Positions 50,637 through 63,200 of a stretch of DNA of 64,000 nucleotides are shown piece after piece. How positions within the stretch are numbered: position 1 is the first letter of the stretch; every line of letters starts with the position of its first letter. Source of the stretch: Psettodes erumei. Its lineage: Eukaryota > Chordata > Actinopteri > Pleuronectiformes > Psettodidae. The translations under genes were made by a program, and so were the position numbers. The stretch spans positions 2,852,001-2,916,000 of the forward strand of contig JAFBJZ010000952.1 in NCBI GenBank assembly GCA_016785225.1, read 5' to 3'. Under the pieces are notes generated by a model, which made no database searches, had not been told where the DNA came from, and was given only the letters and a program-made list of their open reading frames with translations.

Positions 50637-53600
50637 CTACAAACATGGCTGCTGCAAACAGTTTTGGTCATTGCTCTGAATCTGCTCCAGTGCCTGGACG
50701 CCATCTTCCACCTCATCCTCCTCCTCCTCCTCCTCCTCCTCTTCCTCCTCCTCTTCTCTTTCTGTCTGCTCTTCAATGGTGGTGATGGACATTGCGGCCT
50801 GACAACCCTCGTCATCCCTCCCCTGCTCTCCCTCCTCCTCCTCCCCCTCCCCCCCGTGTTCTTCCACCCGCCCGTGGCCGCCCTTTGAGCTATCGTCCTC
50901 CTCTCCACCATTTCCTCCAATCCCTGACCTGTTCACTTCTCTGGTGAACCTAATTCTTCTCCCGTCCTCTCCATCCTTCTCCTCCACCATCGGCACTCCC
51001 GTGACCTCGTCTCCCTCGGCATCTCCGGCCCCTCCCTCGGTTCCCGTCCCGCTCCCTGCGGCGGGACATTTGTGGTCTCTGTAGTAGCTCTGCCTGGTGA
51101 ATCCCTTGTTGCAGGTGGAGCATCTGAAGCGGTAGTTATCTGTGTGGGACTGCTGATGCTCCAGCATGTGAGCCCTGCGACTGAACGCCTTCTGACAAAA
51201 CAGACACTTGTATGGTTTGATACCTGAAGGAGAGAGGAGTTCGTAAAAATCAATGGAATGATGCTATTTGTCATATAATGGGACACATAGAGGGTTTACA
51301 CTTATGTAAATATGTACTATATGTAACTGCAAACTGAAGACTCTGAGCTGCTCTTGAGTTAGACACTGACTATTACGCTTTGATACGTTCTTCCTGTCAG
51401 TTAGTGTAATCTCTTGGTCTTACAAACATACCCTTGGGATTTGCAGTCAAGTCTCAGATATGTCTAGAAATTACAGAATTCATCCATCCACATCTGGGTC
51501 CCCAATATTATCCAATCTGTTTGAGCTGTTCACTTATTTCCCTATAAATCTGTTTACTTTAAAGATATTCTGACTCGAAATACAACACGTGGGAAAGAAG
51601 TTTCATTAATGCAACATCACAAACAATACTGAGTCATCTTTGCTTCAATAAAAGTGATTAGCATCTTATTCACTCACCAGAATGGGACAGAATGTGGGCC
51701 TTGAGTTTGTCTGGTCTGTTGAATTCTTTGGTGCAGCCTACATGGGTCCTGATGATACAACACATAAGTTCAACAACCTCATTAAGTAAAGTAAAAGGAG
51801 TTAATCACATTAACTTAAGAAGGACTATTTCCTCACCTGAAGGGACACTTGTATTTCTTGAAGGGTTCGTGGATGAGCATGTGTCGCTTCACTTTGTCCT
51901 TCCTGTTGAACGTCGCCTCACAGAGGGAGCATTTGTACGGCTTTTCACCTGGGTAACGGGATCAGCATCACACTCTGACCTGCACTTTGATTTATGGCTT
52001 CTACATTTATGCCACGTAGTCTACATAATATACAGATGTGCAAAAACTCTTGCAGTTGCGCAGCCTTTCAAAGCATTCAAGCGCTGACTTTTGAGATCCA
52101 TCAGCATCAACTTTACATCAAAATTAATCTCTAGCCTCAGAGTTTACTCAGGCATTATTGAAGCATTTCCTTATTTTAACACCAGGTCCTTTTTTCTGAG
52201 CAACACCAGTCCAAGCAGCGACAATGTCACAGCCACAGTGAGTACAGATGCTAAAACTGCAAAGACTCAAACATCATCAACAGGCAATCTCCAGCAAAGT
52301 TACAGGAAAAATACAAACACATCTGCCCCTGACTTGGCTACAAAGCTAAAACATACATAGTTGTCCAGTGGCTTTGTCCCAGCCGCCCCCAGAGAGGCTC
52401 TTTTGGTTTCTTCCTGTTTGATTTTGTATTTCCCTCGTGTGTCTTCACTTCCTCCTGTCCTAGTGATTGTCTGCCCTGCCCTCATGTGTTCCACCTGCTT
52501 CTCATCATCACCGCCTCCCTTGTGTATGTAAGTCTTGGTCCATGCCTTTGTCAGTTTGTTGTTTCATTTCTGTTCAGTGAACTTGTTCTGTCCCCGTGTG
52601 TCCTCTTTCTTTCCCTGATCCCCCAGTGATTCAGTGAGTTACAAACTGGATTTTCTGATTTCATTTTTGCTTTTCACCGATTCCTTAATCTTATAGTTCT
52701 TTTTTTGTATTTTGGACTCTGTAGCCCTTTTTGTAAATAAACTGTCTGTATTTGCTTGTACTCTGCTTTGAAATTCCTCAACGTTTCCCTGCAAAAAAAG
52801 TGTTTGCGAGTTTCTCAGACCTGAGTGGATACGAGTGTGGAGTTTGAGGTAGTGCTCCGTCTTGAAGGCCTTCTTACAGATCTGGCACTTGAACCTCCCT
52901 CCGGCGCCATGAGTGGGGAGGTGGCGTCTGAAGTACCTTTCACACGGAAAAACCTGATGATAGAGATCAGATAAGGCACCGCACTGAGGTTTAAAATGTG
53001 ACCCAAAAAAAAAAAAGACAAAAAAAGCCTGTTGCGAAATACACACAACTACTCTTATAACTCCAACAAGCATGGCGGCTCTGTTCGTGGGGAGTCCTTT
53101 ACAGATTCCAGCAGCGTGTGCTGGTTCACATCAGTGTTTGCCGTACCTTTTGACAGTGTGGGCAGGGAAAGTTGTGTGAGGCAGTCAGTAGATGTTGCTC
53201 CAGTGCCTCCTGGGTTGAATATCTGCTTTGACACTTCACACACCTGCGGTGAAGCGCAAGAAAAGTCTAACACGGCTGGATGCTGCAGGCTTTTTTTAAT
53301 TGCAGATGCTACTCAAGCAGAAGAAAACATGGCTACTTTCCCCTGCTCTGCTATAATCATACATAACATAATATGTATTGAATACAGGAGGCTGAGTGGA
53401 TGAGCTGACCTGTAGACGGTGGTTTCCTTGCGAGTGTTCTGCTGTGGGCAGAAGCAGTGGGAGTACTGGTGAACCCCCAGTTCAAACAGCGAGGGGAACA
53501 CCTTGCTGCAGAGGTGGCAGCGGTAGGTCAGCTGCTCCTGGTGTGTCCTGATATGCTCCAGAAACTGATCCAGCTTCTGGAAAGTCTGCGAGCAGGACTT

Positions 53601-56267
53601 CAGCACACACTTATAAACCTGAATGGAGAGCAGAAAGTCAGTCCACTTCTCTGATGTTTTATAACATTTGCTCTACCCCCAGTTAACGAATCACGTGTCA
53701 CTTACCTTACTGGCCCACCCTTTTCTAACAGGACATGACTAACATAAACAAGGCCAGTCTGCACACCCAACATGTACCCACCTGCTCCCCTTTGTGCTGG
53801 GTCAGGTGGGACTTGAGCTGGAAGTAAGTCTTGAACTTGCTGGTGCAGAACTGGCACTGGTAGGAGCTGTCTATCAGCACAATCTGTTTGGTCTGAGCTG
53901 GGCATGGCGGCCTCTGGCTGGACTGCAGCTGTGCCCCAGGATGCCCGTCCTGCTCCACTTCCCCTCGGCTGTGCTCCGGGTCGGCCCGAGCCTCAGTCCT
54001 CGCACTCTCCTCCACATCCCCCGGGGCTTCTGTAATCAAACGTTGTGTGAAATCTGATGCTGGATCAGTATCAGCTGGGATCATGAGGTGTACATGACTG
54101 AAACCATTACAACTATTTTGTTTTCTGACTGTTGCAAATGTTACAGGAAACCAGGAGCACACAGCAATATAATGGTAAGTGCTTTTTTGTTGTTAAAACT
54201 AGAAGATTCAGCCACACGTTGTTTTATTAAACCTGAATACCTAAAGCTACAGTAGGGACAAAAAGTTACTCTTGGCATGCAGACGGTGCTGGTGACTTCT
54301 CAAAGCATATTTGTTATAGTTGGGGGACAGAGCAGAGGTCTGCTCAGTATGACTTTAGCTGTGCTGTAACTTGGCTTTGTTGTGATTTCCAAAAGCTGCT
54401 GTCGTCAGAACTTTCATGTAATGTTTCATGTAAGGTTTTAACATCCCGCAGCTGGAAGAGAAGGCGAGACGCAGTCGGCTACATCTACTTCCTGCTTCTC
54501 TTTGGAAAATCAGATCATCCGTATCAGTTCCAAACTGTATTTTCAGTTGAATGAAATTGTGAATTGGAGTGTAAGGCCCCGTCTTACCCGTCATCACACA
54601 AAGCTAGATGTGTGAGGCTGCTGACGTTCTGCTCAAAGCTTTGAAACCTGTTGTGGTCTCAGTGTTGTTTCACACAGCGTATTGTTTAGTGGGCGTCACC
54701 TGTCTGAGCTGCCTCTTCCTCTGCTTGTGTTTGACTGCTCTGCTGCGGAGGCCCTTCCTCCTCCTGTTCACCTCGCTGCTGCTGCTGCTGCTCCCCAACC
54801 CCCTCCTCCCCGTTGGATGACACTGGCACCACCTTCATCGTGACCGGCAGTCTCGACACTGTGCTGGCCACAGCCATCGGCCACACCTTGGAAGTAAAGA
54901 CATTTGTTGTTGTTGTTACTCTGTTGCTGGTATTACGTTGTGTTTGCATTATGGAAGATCTGAAAGGAATCACTTCCTGGTTTGAAATGAAAGTGTTTTC
55001 TGATACATTTTAAATTGTGTTCTACAGCAAACCAAATGTTACACTAAGTGAAAAATCTCAGTCAGTAGCCGTGACAGTGACAGTTCCTTCTATCTAAAAT
55101 GACTCTATACCTAACAACACAACACTGCAGATATTCTGTGAGTGTTCAGAAGAAGAATAGCTAAGTTAAGGTAAGAGAAGCTGTGGTCGGTTGTGTGAAC
55201 CTTGTGAGTCTGCATGTGTTTCTTCACGTTGGACTTCTGGGCAAAGGCTCGGCCGCAGACGATACACTGAAAGGGTTTCTCCCCTGTGTGGCTGTAAATG
55301 GAAAATGGTAATGAGTCATTAAATCATGACTGGAAGTAAACTGAGTCACTTTCCTCTGGACAGATGTGTGTTTTCAGATGGGTGCAGTCTTGCAGTGAGC
55401 GGCCAGTCCCCCACCTTCTAATGTGCTGCTGAAGATCAAAGTTTTTGGAGAAGATTTTCTCACAGAAATTGCACTTCAGCTTCGGACCTTTTCCTTTCAG
55501 CTGCTCTGCTGGGGAGCGAAATTTACCAAATTAATATTTATACGATCATCACCAATCCGTTTCAAATCCATGGTCATTTTGTGATCCTGTGCAGTTTTCA
55601 GAGAATTTTCTTGCACAGAATACCCCCTGTGCAAAGCTTTGGTCCAAAACATTGAGGAATTAGAAGATCAATGCCCTTTAATCTTTTTCCTCACAGACCT
55701 GTTGCTCCATCGGGGCTCTTTTTGCTGTTCCTTGGCCGTTTGGGAATAATGACCTTCTCAAAGTCGCTCAGCTCCGTCAGGTTTGTGGTGATGCTGCAGG
55801 TCTTTGTTTTGGTGCCCTGCTTGCCGGGGCTGTAGACGGGAGGGGTAGTAAATGACTGGCTCTCCACACACTGACTCGGTACCTAGGACACACACACACA
55901 CAAACAGACTCAGTGCTTTGTCAACTCATTTCATATTCAGACATCTAGACTAGAATGTATTCACATTTTTTTCTTATGCAACAAGACTTGGAATTAATTG
56001 GTACATGACATATTTCATGCTGACACAGTAACCATACAGCAAATTTACTCACTTGTACAGGGTGGAAAGGCTGCAGACCCAGGGTGTGGATCTCTGCACC
56101 GCCCCCACCACCCCCGGCCATATGGGGCAGCGTGCTGTACACCTGCACCACTGAGTTGCTGTGGCTCGCTGGTACTTGAGAAGAGAGCGGCTGCTGGGCA
56201 GGCTGCCCAGCCGGTAGGGGGTGGGCTGGTGTTTGGCCAGAGGGCATGGGGTGGGAGGGTGCTGGGG

Positions 56268-56299
<32 letters not shown>

Positions 56300-56302
56300 T
56301 GT

Positions 56303-56333
<31 letters not shown>

Positions 56334-58536
56334 GATGGTGCTGAAGGTATGACACCCCGGCTGTGTGCATGCTCAGGTTACTCTGCAATACAAAACGTGT
56401 GTATTGTTTTCTGTTTAGTTTATGTGCAGCATGACTCGTTTTGATGATTTTAAATAGAATGCATGATAAAACTGCAACTGATGCTTTACAGGGTCACGAC
56501 AATGTGCTGCTGTACCTGTACAGGCGTCTGCATGGTGGCCATGGGCTGGTCGATGGAGGTGAAGGCTGAGATGGCGGACATGAGGACATCATCACTAACC
56601 AGCACATTGCCTTGGACCAGAGTATGAGTCAGAGGGGAGGGAGGGACTGTGATGTAGGTCGACACCTGGTGTGTAAGTGCACAGTCATACACAAACAAAA
56701 AATACAGGTTTGCTGTCATGATGCAGGGGACAGCGCACTCCAAGTCAGAAAACATGAATGATTGTGTCAGAAATTATAAGCCCTGTTACTTTACATTCTA
56801 TGAGTGTAATAAGGCAACGTATGACCTAACAGTTTCTGAACTTGCTGATGGACCATTAAATTGATGGAACAATTTAACAATTGCCCACATATAAAAAACA
56901 TCTCTGTCCACACCTGTCTGTTGGCAGGAGTCTGTGGTCCGGAGCTGATGGACGGGACGGGCGTGTAGGCGTTGGTGGAGGCCAAGGACACAGTGGACAG
57001 GGAGGGGGTGTTGGACTGGCACTGCTCCCTCTTGTGGGTCATGAAGGCCGGCAGAGAATTGAACTGTTTCTTACACTTCCCACACAGGAACACGTCCTCA
57101 TCGTCTGGAGGGGGGACGTATGTGGAGGTTGGGGGAATCTTTATACAATTTTTTTTTTAATTATTAATTTTTTTATACAAAAAAAATCAAATGAGATAAC
57201 ATTATTGCATTCATTTTAGCTAAAAGGCATGATGATTCAGCAGCAGTTTTTGTTCCAAATAAACAGAGGAAAAAAATGACTTTCCACTATTCCAAGAGCT
57301 GAGGTGCTATTTGATTCAATATATGCCACATATTTACCAAGTGTGGGTATTGGTCAAGTCAATATTTACTCTCTAAACTGATCTTGACATGCTGAGAAAA
57401 ATCTCCTTGGGGAGGTTATAAAATCCTTTAAATTGAATGTGAATGCCTCTTATGTCATATATGTCCTGCAGGGTTAAGACATAAGAAACAGAACCACATT
57501 GCCTGTCTTGCACCTTAACCTACTCAAAGTACGTGTGCTCCATCCTCTTGACATCATATATATATATATATATATGTGTGTAAGCGTTAAAGTGATAACG
57601 GGACTGTTTTCAAATATCCATGGCTTTCTATTTTGTGGTTCTTCTTAGCTACATAAAACGGGTACACATCTGACTGTAGGCGGTTTGTTTTGTAATCACT
57701 GTGCTTTGTTTTAACTCACCCATAGACTGGATAGTTTGCGTCCCAGAGACGTTCTGGTTGTTTGGGTCAGGAACTCCTCCTTGGCCATCCAGCAGAGACT
57801 GGACTGCCAACACTGTCTGGTTGTCCATCCCTTAAGTAAAGAAGAAGACGACGACACTGTGATAAAACTGTGTAACGGGTAATATGCTACAGTGTGTTCT
57901 GGGCACTCAGTTGTTGTATGTGTCAATGAAATCGGAAAGTGCGAATGTAGTTTTTAATGTCTTTTAATGGGTCTGTGGAAATGAGCAGGAGAATGATCTC
58001 TCTACTACAGCTTAACCTTCAGATGTGAAAAAATATAATACTTTATCTATTAATAATAATAATAATAATTAATACAACAGGAAAATAAAATACAAATAGC
58101 ATAAGGTTGCAGCAAATTCACTAATACAGAAACATCATTAAAGGTGTTATAGTTATATTAGAGAAATATTAGTGTTTGATATAAAGGGCCTGCTGCAAAG
58201 ATCTTACATGCAACCTGAATAACAAGGGGAGGCCTACATCATTATACTGCCTAGCTACAATGGGTGACAACCATTTACAGAGATAAGTTGTCCGTAAGGT
58301 AAACACTAATCAATCTGTTTGTTTGTTTACAGACACTCTCCCTTCTGTGGGATGTTTTGATTGTTACAACAAAATATACTTATTCGCGGGGTGTATAGTG
58401 AGTATACTATACGTCAAAATGGGCCGCGTGTCTTGACGCTGTTTAAAACACACTCACGTTTTATTCTGGTTGTAATTAACGTGGTTATTAACAACATATT
58501 CCTACCTTCAAGCACTTCAAATATTGCCTGCGCCAT
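50637..58536 (-). CDS. znf341: Zinc finger protein 341 (C2H2 transcription factor)
   Basis: Sixteen coding exons: 58536-58506, 57830-57720, 57104-56914, 56665-56516, 56382-56053, 55882-55699, 55508-55415, 55291-55201, 54886-54700, 54029-53782, 53618-53410, 53243-53147, 52953-52821, 51948-51837, 51748-51678 and 51223-50637. They encode 941 residues. The N-terminus MAQAIFEVLEGMDNQTVLAV and the C2HC finger CGKCKKQFNSLPAFMTHKRE match vertebrate ZNF341. A His12-Gln12 tract occupies about 176-199, where human ZNF341 is proline-rich. About twelve further fingers follow: two at about 344-394, one near 515-535, then a nearly continuous array from about 541 to 790. The C-terminus holds a run of 13 Glu. 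In humans ZNF341 is a nuclear activator of STAT1 and STAT3 transcription. The gene shares a divergent promoter with e2f1 and converges on itch. Length exceeds human (854) mainly through low-complexity inserts and an acidic tail. Confidence 0.96.
50719..50757 (-). repeat. znf341: GAG/GAA codon repeat (Glu13) in znf341
   Basis: Thirteen consecutive Glu codons in the last exon. It is a short triplet repeat prone to length change, within the acidic tail of the protein. Confidence 0.9.
52362..52795 (+). mobile_element. Possible solo LTR-like element in a znf341 intron
   Basis: A pyrimidine-rich, C-rich block (CCTCCTGTCC..., GTGTTCCACCTGCTTCTCAT) with a TATA-like GTATGTAAGTC and a late AATAAACTGTCTG signal has the layout of a fish LTR. 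It begins TGTCCAG and ends CCTGCA. I could not confirm a target-site duplication, so another repeat type is possible. Confidence 0.4.
56269..56340 (-). repeat. znf341: CAG/CAA and CAT/CAC codon repeat (Gln12, His12)
   Basis: Twelve His codons (CAC/CAT mixed) followed directly by twelve Gln codons (mostly CAG, three CAA) in exon 56382-56053. The seven adjacent pure CAG codons are the most likely site of length variation. Confidence 0.95.
57557..57575. repeat. (AT)n microsatellite
   Basis: Short alternating TA run in the znf341 intron between exons 57830-57720 and 57104-56914. Confidence 0.85.
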
Positions 58537-59080
58537 CTTGTAGCTCTCCTGTCGCGCGATAGGCGCTCGATCAGCAGGGCTGTCTGTTCGAGGTACGCTC
58601 CCTGACCCGAAAGCACGGGGAAAACACTCAAGCCAAGAAGCAGGAGGCGAGCGTTTCCGTGGTTGATGTTCACAGTTAACCAGTTAACATTTCCCCACAT
58701 CAAACACAAAAAATAGAACGTGACACACCTCTATTTGGCGTGCAGCCGGATCACGCATTGTTGTTTAATTGGGCTAAGCGTTCCCACAACTTAGTGTCAT
58801 CAGTGCGGTGTTAATTTGAAGTAAAATAACAAAATCAAACCAAAAAGAATACGAAAGTTTTCTTTGTTCAGTGGACCTTGAATGCACCTCTGGATCGACG
58901 ATTCTGTGCTCGGTAAAGTGAAAGACAATAGTTTGCACCAATCAGAGAGCGTCAGTCCCGCCCTGCGGAAAGTGCAGCGTTTTGACCAATGGTAGCCGCA
59001 AAATCGAAGCACGTGCCCATTTCGCGGTAAAAAAGATTTCGCGCGAAAACGGTCAGAGCCTTGTTTAGATGTAGATCAGC
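58537..59080. promoter_or_regulatory. Divergent znf341 / e2f1 promoter with E2F sites
   Basis: Between the two start regions are CCAAT boxes at 58938-58942 and 58986-58990, a GC box CCCGCCC at 58957-58963, an E-box CACGTG at 59010-59015, and two E2F elements: TTTCGCGG at 59020-59027 and the perfect palindrome TTTCGCGCGAAA at 59037-59048. Paired E2F sites downstream of CCAAT boxes are the known layout of the autoregulated vertebrate E2F1 promoter. No TATA box is seen. The znf341 start codon at 58536 is close enough for shared control. Start sites are inferred. Confidence 0.8.
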
Positions 59081-60200
59081 TGGGACAATAACAACAATAA
59101 CAGCCGATAACGGGGTCGGAACGGCGCTTTTACCTATGGACCCCTCCCGACGCTAATCACCAAAGGACTAGCGGCTGCTGTTGTAAAGGATGCGCGTGTA
59201 TTTCACTGCTTTATTTCCTTTTATTTCCAGTTTTGTCTGGCTGCTTCCTGCGTGCCCCAACAAAACGAGGGGGTTGAAGAACTGCGGCTAATAACTTAGC
59301 TAGCATGCTAATCAGCCATATATTTTATATACAACGATTTCTATGTATTCTCCGCTGAACTGAGTGTCGCTTTCGTACGCGTGCCTTCAAATATGCCTTT
59401 GCGACATGGCGATGGCTTTTGCATAGTAGACATTTTATTTGGATAGCTTACTTCTGGAAAGCTGCTATAAAGTTTTAATAGCCTTTTAACTAAGCCCCGT
59501 TTGAGGCGTAAGGGGAAATAATATAGTTTTATAGCCGTAAATAGCTAGTTTGGCGACTGCACCGGGTTGTTTGTGAACTTGTGTCGGTCTGTGTTGTGAG
59601 GACAGAAGCTAGCTCGTTAGCAGGGTCGGTAGCTGTGTTGAGGGCAGTGTGGCCAGGCCTCGCGGCTTCACTGTACTGACAGGAGAGATGAAAACAAAAG
59701 ATTAGCTTGCTAGCTCGCTAACCTCCAGCGTTTTATTACTGCCACGGCTAATGCACGACTCTTTCTTTGATAACCTATCAGCGGCCGAGCCTCGAGGCGC
59801 AGAGTTTGTGTGCATTTAGCAATGTTATTTTATTTACCACATTTCCTGTTTGGCTGAACATCCTGTCCTGCTGTTTCACCATAAGTCAGAAACTGATTTA
59901 GTACGTCGTTTGCTCTAGTTATGCTTAACGCGTTCCTACAGTGATTAACTAAAATATGAGTTTAGTTTCTAGTTTTTAAAAAATATAAGCAGTGGGGAAA
60001 CATTGTATTGTAGAGATGTTGGAGCTGTCTACAAACACCTGCCAGAAAACTTTCAGGAGGTTTCACCGTTGCTCCTTGAACTCACTGAGTACAGCAAATG
60101 CAACTGGGTGTTGATCGTCCCTCTAACCACCGCAGCTTAGTTTGTGCCCCCCCCCAACATCCCCAAAGTCCAACGAAGGGGTACTCTGTGACACACTGCA
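59081..60200 (+). other. e2f1: Probable e2f1 5' untranslated region, perhaps with an intron
   Basis: No coding potential is seen. The stretch has several ATGs, so continuous translation-competent leader of 1.1 kb is unlikely. An acceptor-like TCTAACCACCGCAG ending at 60135 suggests a 5'UTR intron. The matching donor is not certain (a GTAAGG near 59510 is one option). Confidence 0.4.
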
Positions 60201-63200
60201 ATGTCAGAGACTCTGATAACGGGGCAGACATCGGAGGATCTGTTGGCCGACTTTGAGACTCTGCTGAACTCCGGGAGCATCGACCTGGGCGAGGACCACC
60301 AGATAGTGATCATCACCAGCCCCAGCAATGAGGGACTCCACCCGGTGGCTGCCCCCACCAGCACGGGGGAAATCCTACTGTTTGCCACGCCCCAGGGCCC
60401 CGCTGATGTTGGGGTCCAGGACAAGAGACGACCGTCACTGGGAAGACCACCGGTGAGAGAGAGAGGGAGTGCGTGGTGTGGAAGCGGGGGGGGGGCACAT
60501 AAGGGAGAAAGTGAAAGAGCAAGAGGGGAAGTGATTTTCTTAGGAGCTGCTCTTCAGCATAATGTTTTGAAATGTTTACATGACTACATAGCAGAACTGT
60601 ATAAAGTCCACCCACCTGTTGCTTTAAGACATTTTGCATTGCCTTTTTCAGTCATGTTCACTTTCGCTTCCTCTTTCTCAACACACAATTATTATACATT
60701 TGTCATAACATGTAATTTATTGTTATGGTATTCTTTGACAAACCGTGTTTTTGTTTTTTTTCATCACAACCATTTGTATTTGTTCAGGTGAAGAGGAAGT
60801 TGGACCTGGATAGTGACCATCAGTATGTCAGCACCACTCGGCCATCCATAGGCCAAGCACTGCCCTCCACACCTGCCCCTCCCAGAGGTAAACAACACAC
60901 ACACACACACACACATACATTCAGCACACTCGCTCATTCTGCTGGTTTTTCCTTTCACTGATACGGAAAACCGACAGCAGAAGCACCACATCTTCTGAGA
61001 GTGAGCGCTCCCATCCATCCATCCAGTCCATAGTACTCTGACCCTGTGACAACCTGCTGACCAGTCTCTGTCTTCACCAGGCTGACTAGTTGCAGAAATA
61101 ATTAAAACTAGTGGTCTGTTTAAGTGACAAGTGTTCATTCTTAAGCATCCAGACAGATACTATTCATGATTAATCTGCCAAATATGTTCTCTGTGACGAT
61201 TGAAAGAGTTGGCGATTACTTTTCTTTTGATGTACTCATCGTCGTGGCTGTAAAAGGTGTTCAGGATCAGGTTCCTTGGAGGTAATGTTAATGGACATAT
61301 TTGTGGAAGAAAAGTACCTCTACCCTGTCAAAGTGATTGCTTACATATGTCAGAGTTTAAAAACATTATCCATGTCATGTCTTTAGAAATGGGATGAATA
61401 CAAAGCACAATGCTATGACAAGGAGAGTGAGCAGTAGCTGTAATGAGGTGAATTAAAAAGAAATACTGTGAGACCAAGAGACAGCTGATTGTTGGGGTGT
61501 TTGCGATTGTCTGAAATGACCTGTGCTTTAGCTATTGATATGTGCGAAATTTGGCATTTGAAATTTGAAATTTTTTTTCCATCCCACTTGATTTACCAAA
61601 CTGACTTGATGTTTTCTTTTAGAAGGGCATTTCTAACAGATTTCAGCATTTAGATTTGGTCATTTGCTTTTCATTGCTCATGAAAGGAGGAGAAGAATAG
61701 ATGAGGAAAATGAAATGCTTTCCAGAAACAAGTCATGGCTGATATCCCAGGTTTAAAATCACATTCTGAACATTCTGTGTAAAGGCTTAAAATACTCCTG
61801 ATACTGAGACACAACTGGAGCTGCAGAACACATCCCAGCAGTAAATGGAACCTGCAGAGAAGCTTGTTTCTCCCCCAACACAGATGTGCATCCAAGAAAT
61901 CAGCAGCAACTGAAAGTCTGAAGTGATTCGTTCATTCTGCTTTGGGTGGCTGACACACAAGAAAACCCAAACATGTTTAAACAAAGTGTGCTATAATGAC
62001 GTGAAAGAAAAAGTAAAATGATATGCATGCTGAGTGAATGAGAATCATGCATGTGTAATTTGACTGAACAGGATGTTAGCACAAGATCATTTATATGAAA
62101 GGGATCAGCTCCGTGTTTTGGTAGGATGGGTGGTTTTGTTTAAATAAGTTTTATAAACTGTACAGTATGAAAAGGAATATTATCTAGCCGGTTGAAAGGT
62201 GTTTCATATTTCATTACTAGCCAGTGTGATTATAAGCAGCCTTTTTAAACCCATATCCATTCCCTTCCCCTCTTTCCAGTTCCTCGGACCACAACGGAGA
62301 AGTCCCGGTATGACACTTCCTTGAACCTGACCACCAAGCGCTTTCTGAGCTTGTTGTCCCAGTCAGCTGACGGCGTGGTGGATCTGAACTGGGCCTCGCA
62401 GGTCCTGGATGTCCAGAAGAGACGCATCTACGACATTACCAACGTCCTGGAGGGAATCCAGCTCATCTCCAAGAAGTCCAAGAACAATATCCAGTGGCTG
62501 TGAGTCGAAAAGCCTAACATGTATTACCAGATTTAATCAGAAGAAATTAAAGTGACAATAACTATGACTCCAACATGTTGGTTTAGGAAACAAGAGCACA
62601 ATGGACAACTCTGAATGCATGAGTTACAGCCCATAAGCACAATCTGCCTTATCACTGCGTTACAATATGAATTTAGTGGCTGGTATGTGCGTCGTACAGT
62701 CCAAAAAAGCATTCTGATTTCTTTGCTGTCTTCCCCTGCAGAGGCAATCGAATCGACGCGGCGCTAGTTTCCCGTCATAAGGAGCTGCAGAGGGAGGTGT
62801 GCGACCTCACAGAGGCCGAGGAGCAGCTGGACGAGCTCATTTCCAAATGCAACCTGCAGCTCCCGATGCTCACGGAGGACCCACAGAACAAGAGATATCC
62901 TTATGACCAAGACGCTGTCAGGCCTGAGCTAGTTAGGAACCAACACTAGCTCCTTTCACTCACCAGATTAGTGAGCTATTATGTTTTTTATAATCATGGC
63001 TCGTGATGGGATGAGTGGAGAATGACTGTTGCAGCACCAGTGAAGCGTTACGGAATATTTCTTGGTCATGTAAATTCAGTGCTAATGTCTTTATTTTTTC
63101 CACTCAGTATTTTGTAACCCAGAGCTCTCTGGTCTGAGAGTCTCTGGTCATAAGTCAGAGGTTAACTTTACCAACTATCACTGACAGCAAAGCTTTTTCT

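Noticed and set aside
50618..50920. Arg-rich and Leu-rich frames over the GAG repeat
   Set aside because: They are shadow frames of the Glu-rich tail of Znf341.
62895..62902. Sequencing error or frameshift at the end of e2f1 exon 4
   Set aside because: The missing GT is explained by a perfect U12 AT-AC donor with a matching branch site and AC end.
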